Assembly: GCF_029633965.1 (NCBI RefSeq)
Contig: NZ_CP091277.1
Coordinates: 2,229,940-2,293,939 of the forward strand
Length of the DNA: 64,000 bases
From: Methanogenium sp. S4BF
Lineage (GTDB): Archaea; Halobacteriota; Methanomicrobia; Methanomicrobiales; Methanomicrobiaceae
Reading direction: 5' to 3'
Numbering within the stretch: position 1 is the stretch's first letter; every line of letters begins with the position of its first letter. The notes under the pieces were generated by a model. That model did not search any database, was not told where the DNA came from, and was given only the letters and a program-made list of their open reading frames with translations. Below are positions 18,662 to 28,400 of this stretch, in pieces. Position numbers and translations under genes: made by a program.

Positions 18662-19917
18662 ATGCAGCCGGAAGATATCCGTATATGTGGCTTGGGCTTC
18701 TCATTCTGTGTATGGCTGCGGCATCTCCGGTATCTGCTGCAGATTCCGGTGCCCTGCCGCTGGATGTGAACGGAGACGCCCAAATCAGCACAGAGGAGAT
18801 GACCGTTTCCGTCCTTGCATATATGGAGCAGACATATGCAGGTGCGGGTGCTGATGCCGGTCAGTACAGCGACCTTATCGACGGTGCCTATGTCTATACA
18901 TACTGGAATAAAACTGCCAAAACGATCCCTGACTCCTCCGGGCAGTCTGTTATCCTGACACGGCCGATACACCGTGCCGTTGTGATGAACGGAGAGGCTG
19001 CAGAGACGATGCGTTCGCTTGGCTTTGACAGTGCCAATGTTGTCGGTGTCGGAAAATATATTCTGGACGATCCGGTATTTTTCCCTGAATATGCCGGGCT
19101 GCCGAATGTCGGCAGTGTCTGGTCGCCGGATTACGAACAGATAATCTCTCTCTCCCCTGACGTTGTATTCATCTATGCGGACTTCATGGACAGCAAAGGG
19201 GACGAGATACAGGAGACAATCCAGTCGATGAACCCTGCGGTGCATGTGCTGCGTTATGACCTCTTCAGCCCTGACACCTATGCAGGCGAGGTGGAGCTTC
19301 TTGCTGCAGCCATTGACCGGGAAGAGGAAGGGGCTCGCTTTGCCTCATTCTACACCCGGCAGATGGATACGGTCACCGGCAGGGTTGCTGCTATCCCTGA
19401 AGATGAGCGGGTGCGGGTGTACTTTGAAGGCGCTGATGATTTCAAGAGCTGTGCGGAAGGCTCCGGGTATCATGATAAGATCCTCATTGCAGGTGGGCGG
19501 AATATCTTCGGGAACGCCACACCTTCGTACCCGGTGGTCAATCCGGAGTCCGTGCTCTTTGGCAACCCTGGTGTCGTCGTCAAACTGCAGGGTACCGGTA
19601 AGCTTGACTTCGGCGGATATGGGGATGATGATACGTCAAAGACCATTGGGGTATATGAAAGCCTCATCACACGGCCCGGCTGGAATACCATTGCTGCGGT
19701 TAAAGAGGGGCGTGTTCACATCATTGACACCGATATCTTCGGGGGACCGAAACATTTCATCGGTATCCTCTACCTTGCCACCTGGTTCTACCCGGATCTC
19801 TTTGCAGATGTGAATCCTGAGGAGATTCACCAGGAGTATCTCACCACCTATCAGCACAGCACATACGATGTCCATTCGCAGGGCGTCTTTGTCTACCCGG
19901 TGACCCCAATAGTTTAG
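18658..19917 (+). CDS. ABC transporter substrate-binding protein (Fe3+/cobalamin type) with N-terminal EF-hand or dockerin-like motif
   Basis: This 419-residue exported binding protein has a signal peptide (1-27). A calcium-loop sequence, D36-x-N38-x-D40-x-Q42-I-x-x-x-E47, like half a dockerin, comes next. From about residue 95 there is a TroA/BtuF-type periplasmic-binding fold (PIHRAVVMNGEAAETMRSLG, IISLSPDVVFIYAD, LIAGGRNIF, WNTIAAVKEGRVHIID). It delivers a chelate, probably iron, cobalamin or another metal complex, to the permease encoded next. No lipobox was seen, so another anchor is needed; the coupled upstream protein is a candidate. Confidence 0.9.
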   Translation: MNAAGRYPYMWLGLLILCMAAASPVSAADSGALPLDVNGDAQISTEEMTVSVLAYMEQTYAGAGADAGQYSDLIDGAYVYTYWNKTAKTIPDSSGQSVILTRPIHRAVVMNGEAAETMRSLGFDSANVVGVGKYILDDPVFFPEYAGLPNVGSVWSPDYEQIISLSPDVVFIYADFMDSKGDEIQETIQSMNPAVHVLRYDLFSPDTYAGEVELLAAAIDREEEGARFASFYTRQMDTVTGRVAAIPEDERVRVYFEGADDFKSCAEGSGYHDKILIAGGRNIFGNATPSYPVVNPESVLFGNPGVVVKLQGTGKLDFGGYGDDDTSKTIGVYESLITRPGWNTIAAVKEGRVHIIDTDIFGGPKHFIGILYLATWFYPDLFADVNPEEIHQEYLTTYQHSTYDVHSQGVFVYPVTPIV

Positions 19918-19926
19918 GACGGATGG

Positions 19927-21024
19927 ATGGCATTAACAATCGAAGACTTCGGCAGGGAATATTCCCGTGTCAAAACGAAACGAATCTCCTTTTTTCTGCT
20001 GGCTGCTGCATTGCTCATTCTGCTCGCAATGGTTGGCATCACTCTCGGGTCAGGCGACCTCTCGTTCATGGACTCCTATGGTGCCTTCTGGGATGGCTTC
20101 CTCGCAAGAATGTCAGCCTTATTTGGCACCACCACGGAGTCAGTCCCTGATACCCCTATCCAGGAGATTATTATCTGGGACATCCGGCTTCACCGGGTTC
20201 TCTTTGCGCTCGTCGCCGGATTCGGGCTGGCCATTGCCGGGACTATCATGCAGGGCATCCTGAGAAATCCCCTGGCAAGCCCCTTCACCCTGGGCATCTC
20301 GTCTGCTGCCTCATGCGGTGCCTCGGTTGCGATCATTCTCTTTGCGGGTGTCACGCTGGTGAGCGGAAACGTACTGGTTGTCATCATGGCATTTCTCTTT
20401 GCGATGACCGCCTCTTTTATTATCTATGGTATGGCACGGCACAAAGGCCTGAACTCATCGTCTCTTATTCTTGCAGGTATCGCCATCATGTACCTCTTCT
20501 CCGCCATCACCTCGCTTATCCAGTATTTCGGCTCGTCTGATCAGGCAGCAGCGGTGGTCTACTGGATGTTTGGCTCGCTGGAAGGGACCACGTGGCCGAA
20601 ACTGTTGATAGTCACCGCAGTGATTGCAATCCTGACCCCCTACACCGTCATGCGGGCATGGGACCTGAATGCGCTCGCCGAGGGTGATGAGATTGCAAAG
20701 AGCATCGGGGTTCCGGTTGAGCGGACGATGACTGTTTTCATGATGATCGCTTCGATTATCACCGCGGTGATAATTGCGTTCACCGGGACGATCGGGTTTA
20801 TCGGGCTTGTTGCCCCGCATATCACCCGCATGGCAATCGGCAATGACCATCGCTGGCTGGTGCCGGCTTCAGGCCTTGTCGGAGCTGCGATTCTCCTTGG
20901 CGCCGACAACCTCTGCCGGACCCTGATATATCCGTCTGTGATTCCGGTGGGGATTATGACGGCATTTCTGGGAGTGCCGTTCTTCCTGTATTTATTCATG
21001 AAACGGGGTGATACCGGATGGTAG
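19927..21024 (+). CDS. FecCD-family ABC transporter permease
   Basis: The 365-residue membrane protein has about ten transmembrane helices. Family marks are IRLHRVLFALVAGFGLAIAG near residue 96, GILRNPLASPFTLGIS (the conserved NPLA-P loop) and, near residue 290, FIGLVAPHITRMAIG, the cytoplasmic loop that contacts the ATPase. It transports iron chelates, cobalamin or haem in characterised relatives. It overlaps the ATPase gene by 7 bases. Confidence 0.95.
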   Translation: MALTIEDFGREYSRVKTKRISFFLLAAALLILLAMVGITLGSGDLSFMDSYGAFWDGFLARMSALFGTTTESVPDTPIQEIIIWDIRLHRVLFALVAGFGLAIAGTIMQGILRNPLASPFTLGISSAASCGASVAIILFAGVTLVSGNVLVVIMAFLFAMTASFIIYGMARHKGLNSSSLILAGIAIMYLFSAITSLIQYFGSSDQAAAVVYWMFGSLEGTTWPKLLIVTAVIAILTPYTVMRAWDLNALAEGDEIAKSIGVPVERTMTVFMMIASIITAVIIAFTGTIGFIGLVAPHITRMAIGNDHRWLVPASGLVGAAILLGADNLCRTLIYPSVIPVGIMTAFLGVPFFLYLFMKRGDTGW

Positions 21025-21806
21025 CGATATCTGTCAGCGATCTCTCCTATACATACCGGAAGAAGCCGGTATTCTCCGATATCTCCTTTGAGGCGGTGGA
21101 AGGTGAAGTGCTGGGACTGGTCGGCCCGAATGGCTCAGGGAAGACCACGATGATCAAATGCATCGACGGCATCCTGCATCCGCAGGGCGAGGTCCGGGTC
21201 TTTGGTGATCCTGTCTCATCGCTGCACCGGATGGAGATCGCCCGGAGGATTGCCTATGTGCCCCAGTCATTTCCCGAAGGTCTCTCATCGGCTGTCTTTG
21301 AAACGATTCTGATGGGCAGGCGCCCGTATCTCAACTGGCAGACTGGTCCGGAGGATGAGGAGAAGGTCTATCATGCGATGAAGATGCTGGGTGTGGAGGA
21401 TTTTGCCTTCCGGAAGATAAAAGAACTCTCCGGCGGTGAACGGCAGCGTGTAATGATTGCACGCGCCATTGTGCAGGAGACTCCGGTCATCCTGATGGAT
21501 GAACCCACCAGCAGTCTCGATGTCAGGCACCAGATGGAGGTGATGGAGGTGGCGCGAAATCTTGCGGTAGAGAAGAATATCACGGTGATCATGTCCCTGC
21601 ATGACCTCAACCTTGCCTCACGCTACTGCGACCGGATTGTCATGTTCAGGGAGGGGGCCCGGTACGGGTTCGGGACTCCCGGCGAGGTGCTCACGGAAGA
21701 TGTTATCGAACAGGTGTATGGCATTGAGGCACGCATCTATCGAGACGGAGACTCTCCCTATATCATTCCCGTCCGTCCGGCTTCAGGCGCCCGCACGGAA
21801 GAGTGA
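21018..21806 (+). CDS. ABC transporter ATP-binding protein (FecE/BtuD type)
   Basis: The 262-residue ATPase of the importer has Walker A GPNGSGKTT (about 35-43), a Q-loop at YVPQSF, signature LSGGERQRV (near 138), Walker B VILMDEPTSSLD and the switch histidine in MSLHDLN. The C-terminus matches the FepC/FecE family (GFGTPGEVLTEDVIEQVYG). It is the last gene of the four-gene operon. Confidence 0.95.
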   Translation: MVAISVSDLSYTYRKKPVFSDISFEAVEGEVLGLVGPNGSGKTTMIKCIDGILHPQGEVRVFGDPVSSLHRMEIARRIAYVPQSFPEGLSSAVFETILMGRRPYLNWQTGPEDEEKVYHAMKMLGVEDFAFRKIKELSGGERQRVMIARAIVQETPVILMDEPTSSLDVRHQMEVMEVARNLAVEKNITVIMSLHDLNLASRYCDRIVMFREGARYGFGTPGEVLTEDVIEQVYGIEARIYRDGDSPYIIPVRPASGARTEE

Positions 21807-22250
21807 CGGGCTGTCGTTTCTGAGGTGGCGGTAAGAGAGCGTGATCCTCCTTTTGCCCCTCTGTTTGTCTGTCCGGGGGGCTCATGTTCAATCCCTTGAT
21901 TGAGGTCCCTGATGGTGCACACCTGGTGTACGGTATCCACATGTTTCTGCGCGTAATCTCTGCGTCAGGTCCCTTTTTTGTCTCATTTTTTCTGAGCAGA
22001 TCCGCTCCCTTCCGCACAACATGGTGGAGTGTTTGCGGAAAAGGGGTATTCGATTACAAAATCTGCCGGGTAACATAGCCGGGTAACATAAGATGGGAGT
22101 CCATCCCCTCGCATCCTGCGATAACGATGCACAACAAACGGGCTTCCGCCGGGGCATAAAGAACCCCTTACAATCATGGCTTCACGGCGTGACCCTGCCC
22201 CGGGATCAAACAAAATGAAACAAAAAGGTGAGGAGAAAAAAGATAACTGC
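21807..22250. other. Intergenic region between convergent operons
   Basis: The 444 bases hold two T-rich stretches (about 21971-21990) suited to ending the importer transcript, and A-rich runs at 22218-22244 that read as oligo-T for the minus-strand surface gene. A 13-base direct repeat, GCCGGGTAACATA, is at 22065-22077 and 22078-22090. No convincing gene. Confidence 0.5.
22065..22090. repeat. Tandem direct repeat, 2 x 13 bp
   Basis: GCCGGGTAACATA occurs twice without a gap in the intergenic region. Confidence 0.8.
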
Positions 22251-25154
22251 CTATACCAGTGCAAACCACCGGTCCCTGAGACCCACATTATACTGGGCAA
22301 TGTACATCGCGTCACCGATGTCTATCGCATTGTTCCAGTTAACGTCGGTCCGTTCAAATGCATCCGTGTTCTTCGCCGGTGATGGTGTTATCCCGACGAC
22401 CTCTTTGAGCACACGCAGGGTATCTGCCTGATTTACTCCGCCGTCACTATTCGCGTCACCGAGAAGGAGTGAAGTGATCCGGATACAGTCCTGCTTTGTG
22501 GTGAAAGCTTCTCCCCCGTTAATCGTCAGATTGACCGTATAGGTGCCGGACGTGGCATAGACATGACTGGGATTCTGTGTGGTTTCGTCGATGGTTCCGT
22601 CATTGTCGAAATCCCATGCCCATGATGTTGCACCCAGAGACTGATCTGTGAACTGCACGGTGAGCGGCGGGATGCCGCACATGGGTGTTGCGGTGAAGTC
22701 AGCAATAATCACATCCCTGTATTCAACCACGAGGATGGTGCCCATGGCATACATGTTGTCTCCCTTTCCCTCTATTGCGAGACTTCTCATCGCCGCCTCG
22801 TTGTCCCCGTCTGTGAGCGCTGTTGTCACGTCATAGAGCGAGAAGCCTATTTGCGGGTCTCTCTGGTAGTCCGCCCAGAACCCTTCATACTCCTGATTAT
22901 TGAAGATGAATACACTCTTATTGGCATCCGCCCCACTGGCAAGGATGGCGATGGCCGTTGCATCTGCGATATTGGTTGTATCAACCCCCGTGAATGGTGC
23001 GTATGCCGTCGCTTCGGTATCACTCACCGAGTATGATGCATATGAGTAGAGCATGTCAAACTCTTCATTTATCCAGATCGCTTTCGTGCTGGTTTCCGGA
23101 TCTTCGTAGACAACGAGAAGATATGCCCCATAGAGGCCATAGGTGTTGTCCGCTTCGGGTGTGATGGTCATGCTGTTGCCCGCGGCATCAAACAGATCTG
23201 TTACATTGTATGCATACAGCCCGTAGGGATTACTGTATGACCCGAACCCTTTTACGTCCTGGTATGCCGCTTCCGGGTATACGATGTTGCCGTTGAATGA
23301 CATTGTGAACGCCGGGTCGGTTCCCATCTTGTTGTACGTCCATCCCTGACAGAGGCGGGCATTTACGACGGTCGCTCCCTCCGGAATCGGGAGGTCTTGC
23401 GGGGACCAGCTGTATGTCTGTTCGGTCCATGAGGCACCGTTATATGCGGTGTTCCCTGCCGACCATGTCAGGTCATACTGGCCGGTGAAAGAAGCTATGT
23501 TCTCGATATCAGCACCATCGGTCCATCGCTTGCCTTTGTATCCGTTGTTGTACACGGTTGCGGTCACGGTGAGATTGTTGTTCGTCTCATCGTTTTCTTC
23601 GACCACGTTGTCTGTATCGGCGTTCACGGTGATGGTGATGGTGTCACCGCCGGTATGGAGGACGGTGTCTGTCACTGTGACGGTTGTGGAGGTGTTTGCT
23701 GCAAGACCGGCAACGTCTGCGGTGTATGGAGTGCCTGCGACGTCAATCGTCACGGTGAATGCACCTGCATCGGTCAGGCCTTTGTTTATCACCGTGGCCG
23801 TGAGGGTGTTCGGCTCCTGTGCAAAGAGATCATTGCCTGCGCCGCTGTTGGGTGTGACATCGGTCACGTTTAAATCAACATCTGCATATTCAACCACGAG
23901 GATGGTGCCCATGGCATACATGTTGTCTCCCTTCCCCTCTATTGCGAGACTTCTCATCGCCGCCTCGTTGTCCCCGTCTGTGAGCGCTGTTGTCACGTCA
24001 TAGAGCGAGAAGCCTATTTGCGGGTCTCTCTGGTAGTCCGCCCAGAACCCTTCATACTCCTGATTATTGAAGATGAATACACTCTTATTGGCATCCGCCC
24101 CACTGGCAAGGATGGCGATGGCCGTTGCATCTGCGATATTGGTTGTATCAACCCCCGTGAATGGTGCATATGCCGTCGCTTCGGTATCACTCACCGAGTA
24201 TGATGCATATGAGTAGAGCATGTCAAACTCTTCATTTATCCAGATCGCTTTCGTGCTGGTTTCCGGATCTTCATAGACAACGAGAAGATATGCCCCATAG
24301 AGGCCATAGGTGTTGTCCGCTTCGGGTGTGATGGTCATGCTGTTGCCCGCGGCATCAAACAGATCTGTTACATTGTATGCATACAGCCCGTAGGGATTAC
24401 TGTATGACCCGAACCCTTTTACGTCCTGGTATGCCGCTTCCGGGTATACGATGTTGCCGTTGAATGACATTGTGAACGCCGGGTCGGTTCCCATCTTGTT
24501 GTACGTCCATCCCTGACAGAGGCGGGCATTTACGACTGTCGCTCCCTCCGGAATCGGGAGGTCTTGCGGGGACCAGCTGTATGTCTGTTCGGTCCATGAG
24601 GCACCGTTATATGCGGTGTTCCCTGCCGACCATGTCAGGTCATACTGGCCGGTGAAAGAAGCTATGTTCTCGATATCAGCACCATCGGTCCATCGCTTGC
24701 CTTTGTATCCGTTGTTGTACACGGTTGCGGTCACGGTGAGATTGTTGTTCGTCTCATCGTTTTCTTCGACCACGTTGTCTGTATCGGCGGTCACGGTGAT
24801 GGTGATGGTGTCACCGCCGGTATGGAGGACGGTGTCTGTCACTGTGACGGTTGTGGAGGTGTTTGCTGCAAGACCGGCAACGTCTGCGGTGTATGGAGTG
24901 CCTGCGACGTCAATCGTCACGGTGAATGCACCTGCATCGGTCAGGCCTTTGTTTATCACCGTGGCCGTGAGGGTGTTCGGCTCCTGTGCAAAGAGATCAT
25001 TGCCTGCGCCGCTGTTGGGTGCGACATCGGTCACGTTTAGATCAACATCTGCTGCACTAGCACCCACGGGCACAATCGCTAACATAAGAATTAATCCCAG
25101 GAACAGAAAGAGTCCGGGAGATTTGTCATGAATAATTGTTCGTTCCGTTTTCAT
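22251..25154 (-). CDS. Large secreted surface protein: two near-identical CARDB/DUF3344-type units, PKD domain, C-terminal dockerin
   Basis: The 967-residue protein has a signal peptide (about 1-34, ending GASA). Two tandem units of 389 residues follow, each a CARDB-like domain (DVDLNVTD... to TNNNLTVTATV) and a DUF3344-like domain (YNNGYKGKRWTDGADIENIA ... WINEEFDMLYSY). Next come a PKD domain (ADFTATPMCGIPPLTVQF, SHVYATSGTYTVNL) and a type I dockerin-like pair (GDANSDGGVNQAD, then TDVNWNNAIDIGD). It is exported and probably held at the surface by protein-protein contacts, since it ends without a membrane helix. The start MKTERT has an AGGTGA SD. The paired units come from a recent duplication of 1,167 bp. 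Confidence 0.88.
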   Translation of the reverse strand: MKTERTIIHDKSPGLFLFLGLILMLAIVPVGASAADVDLNVTDVAPNSGAGNDLFAQEPNTLTATVINKGLTDAGAFTVTIDVAGTPYTADVAGLAANTSTTVTVTDTVLHTGGDTITITVTADTDNVVEENDETNNNLTVTATVYNNGYKGKRWTDGADIENIASFTGQYDLTWSAGNTAYNGASWTEQTYSWSPQDLPIPEGATVVNARLCQGWTYNKMGTDPAFTMSFNGNIVYPEAAYQDVKGFGSYSNPYGLYAYNVTDLFDAAGNSMTITPEADNTYGLYGAYLLVVYEDPETSTKAIWINEEFDMLYSYASYSVSDTEATAYAPFTGVDTTNIADATAIAILASGADANKSVFIFNNQEYEGFWADYQRDPQIGFSLYDVTTALTDGDNEAAMRSLAIEGKGDNMYAMGTILVVEYADVDLNVTDVTPNSGAGNDLFAQEPNTLTATVINKGLTDAGAFTVTIDVAGTPYTADVAGLAANTSTTVTVTDTVLHTGGDTITITVNADTDNVVEENDETNNNLTVTATVYNNGYKGKRWTDGADIENIASFTGQYDLTWSAGNTAYNGASWTEQTYSWSPQDLPIPEGATVVNARLCQGWTYNKMGTDPAFTMSFNGNIVYPEAAYQDVKGFGSYSNPYGLYAYNVTDLFDAAGNSMTITPEADNTYGLYGAYLLVVYEDPETSTKAIWINEEFDMLYSYASYSVSDTEATAYAPFTGVDTTNIADATAIAILASGADANKSVFIFNNQEYEGFWADYQRDPQIGFSLYDVTTALTDGDNEAAMRSLAIEGKGDNMYAMGTILVVEYRDVIIADFTATPMCGIPPLTVQFTDQSLGATSWAWDFDNDGTIDETTQNPSHVYATSGTYTVNLTINGGEAFTTKQDCIRITSLLLGDANSDGGVNQADTLRVLKEVVGITPSPAKNTDAFERTDVNWNNAIDIGDAMYIAQYNVGLRDRWFALV
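22720..23886 (-). repeat. Tandem duplication, copy encoding the second unit (1,167 bp)
   Basis: This matches 23887-25053 with an exact offset of 1,167 bases. By eye I found about seven mismatches, two of which change the protein (T/A in DVxPN, N/T in TVxADTD). The length is 389 codons, so the frame is kept. Confidence 0.95.
23887..25053 (-). repeat. Tandem duplication, copy encoding the first unit (1,167 bp)
   Basis: It directly abuts the other copy at 23886/23887, with no spacer. See the other copy for differences. Confidence 0.95.
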
Positions 25155-25472
25155 ACGATCACCTGTTTTATATTTGTGGTGCCCCATGGGCGGATTCTTA
25201 CATTTCAGAATATTTTCTCAATTCAACCGGATTTCATCCAGTACCCATACCACAAACAATTCACACGTTTATTTTGAATAATCACACTATTTAAAATAAC
25301 TAGTATTATTTGTAATTGTTGATATTGATTTTAGGTTTGGCGTTCCTGACCCTATTTTCAGGAGGCCGGGAGGGCCGGTATTCCACTACATTATATGATA
25401 CTTTTGAAGGCCTGGACGCTATGGAACAGTCTTTCCGAAACATTCCGGGGGAAAAAAGGAGATATTTCTAAG
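25155..25472. other. AT-rich promoter region of the duplicated surface gene
   Basis: The 318-base gap separates two minus-strand surface genes and is much richer in AT than its surroundings. TTTTAAATAG (about 25287-25297, minus strand) is the best TATA candidate and would leave a leader of about 110 bases. No gene is seen. Confidence 0.5.
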
Positions 25473-28400
25473 TTATTCCGAAGAAGCAATGGTCGCCCGG
25501 TATTCTGCTGTCTCATAAGGAGAGACAACGGCATTTTCGATGGTGACTGTCCCTTCAGCGGAGACCAGTCGCACAGGAACATTGCCAATGTCCATATAGT
25601 AGAATACAGCCGGGGTTTTCTTCCCTGAATATTTATTATTGAGGTATATCTTCGCCCCTTCAGGTTCGCTTGAAATGTTCAGGCTTCCGAAGGGATAGGG
25701 TTCAAGGAGGAACTGGAGTTCGGTATCTATCGGGTGGTTTCCGGGAACAAGGCGGATAACCTCTTCATCCGGAATGTGGCCGGGTAATGAGATCGAGATG
25801 GTGTGCAGCCCTGCTGATAGGTTGGTAATGGTGTATGGGGTGTGCAGTCCGGTGGTGTATCCATCCACCATGATTTCAGCCCCCAACGGTTCGGATAAAA
25901 CCAGGACGGAACCAAAGGTTACCTCTCCGGGGATTATACGTACTTTCTCCCCATCCCGCCACAGCTGTCCCTCATATGAGATGTATGACCCGTTATCAAA
26001 GACAGTGATGTATGGCTGCGTACCGCTTACATCAACCTTTTTTGGAAATGAATACCGGGGACATCTGCCGTTCACGGTAAAATACGCATCCCTGTATGCA
26101 TCGGAGCAGAGTTCGACTGTGCGTGTGACGATATACGCCTGGTCAAATGAGACATCTGTGATCACTCCCGGAGAAATCCAGATGCTCTTTATATCACATG
26201 GATACTCCATCAGGTCGTTGCGAACCTTGATCGTATGGCGTCCCTCTTTAAGCCCCCCAATGACTTCCGGGGTGGTCAGACCGGTGTTTCGTCCGTCCAG
26301 ATATATCTGTGCACCATCCGGGTGGGACGTCACATAGACTCCCCCTATTCCGTCATCATATCCATTGGACAGATACCCGTCAAATTTTAGTTTCCTGAGG
26401 CCGTTTGTTTCAGACGGGAGATCAAACCGTATTTCACTCTCATCGGTGATGGTCAGTTCCTTTTCTGATTCCAAAAATCCTTCCCGTGAAACAGAGAGTG
26501 AATGGCTGCCACCCCGAACACCCGTGAGGATGCACGGCGTTGTCTTTCCGGTATAGATACCGTCAAGCATGACGAGTGCCTGCGGTGGGTTTGAGAGGAC
26601 TGCAACGTCATATGTCCCGTTTCGGTAGTCGATGTAGGTCTCCTCGGGTGCCTGGTATTCGGGAGATGGTGCTTCCGGCAGTATACCGGATGCCGTATCC
26701 GGGATCCGGTACTCTTCTTCCGGCGCATCAGCAGTTGTGCTGAAGGGAATGAGCATCTCCGGAATTTCGATGGAGCAGAGGGTGGCATAGAGGTGACTTT
26801 TACCGCTGGATAATGCGGTTTCCTTTCCTGCTCCGGCATAAGCCTCCTCATTGCTGCAGACCGCTGTATAGGTTCCCAGACGGGAAATTCCTGTTGTCGC
26901 CGCGTTCACTCCCCGGTTCATGCGCGCGGCATCTGTCCACGTTCCGGAATCTGTTTCAAAGCGGCTGAGTGCGACAGCACCGCCGGGTTTGCAGACCCCG
27001 CCTGAGATTTCAAGAATGAGCGGGATGTCTGCTGTTGCCCCCTCCGGGCTGATGGTGTAGGTCCACTCCCTGTTTCCTCCGGGAAGGGTGCTTCTCTGCT
27101 GAATGGCGACTGTGCTGACCATGGCCCCTCCGGGATCGAGAAGCCGGGTTCCCTCACGCACATAGAGCGTGCATTGTCCGTCTTTGGTCTTCAGTTCTGC
27201 CGCATGCAGCCGGTCCCCTGATGAAGAGAGGGTGAATGTCTCTTTCCCTGTCCCGGTCACCCCGGAGGCTGCGGGATTTGTGGCGCTGTCCGGTTGGGTT
27301 ACCACCGACAGATTTCCCGCCTCTCCAGTGTGGGTGATGACGAGGAGGGCGTTGCGGTTTTCAAGATAGTCTCCGGCCGCACCCATCAGTGCACTCTGAA
27401 CCTGAGCAGCATTTCCTGTTTCGCGGAGGAAGGAGGCCACAGATTCAGTCCATGTGCTGATGCCCGATGATCCGCCCGTCAGGACATTTTCGTATTCCCA
27501 GTCATTGAATACAACCCGGTGAGCATCGTCTCCCTTTCCGGTGGCAGCTGTGCTGATTACTATCAGATCGGCTGATTTGATTCCTGCCATACTGATATTG
27601 CCGGGGAAGGGGATCATGGTCGTTGCCTCATCAGGGGTGATGCCTGCTGCCTCGTCCGCGATGATGGCATCACACCCTTCGCTAAGCCATACTGTTTTTT
27701 CGGGGGCGGTTTTGTTCTCGCACAGTACCACGAGTAATCCCCCATAGAGGGCACAGACCTCTCCGGAAATGCCCTCATTGGTGACGGAGAGTTCATACTC
27801 CCCCTGTCCCTTCTCCCGGATGGCATCCGTTACATTGTAGCAGATAGTTGAGAGGACATAGTCAAATGATCCCTCGCCTTTTCTGTCTGTATAGGTTTTA
27901 TCCGGGATGATTCCTCCACTGTCCAGTCTTGTTCCCAAAGGCACCTCCGTTCCGGTTTTCCCCTCCGTATTGTGTCCCCAGGTTGTATACAGGTAAAGGC
28001 GTGCCAGTAACGGGTCAGTGCCTTTTGGAATGGGGGCATTCCATGTGAACCGTGAGGTGGTGCCCGGTTCTGTGAGGCCGGTATAGGTGCCGAAGGGCAT
28101 GGTAACGATATCACCCCTGAATGTGGTGACGATGCGTGGTGTGAGTTCCTTTCCGGTGTATCCGGTGTTCCCGCTGTCATCGTCTGCATCTCCCGAATCC
28201 GTCTCAGGGATGAGGACAAAGGTGACTTCAGAGGTATCACCTTCGGTAACACTGACCGTCTGAACTCCATCCCGGTAGCCTGCAAGGCGCAGTGAGATGG
28301 TATGTTCGCCGATGATGACATCATCCAGGAATGTATCCGTTGTCAGACCGGTTTCCCTGCCGTCAATGAATACTGCCGCCCCGGTGGGGTCTGATGTGAC

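Noticed and set aside
23449-25131. Long plus-strand frames opposite the duplicated surface gene
   Set aside because: They are antisense shadows of the strongly biased minus-strand coding sequence; the paired frames simply repeat with the duplication.
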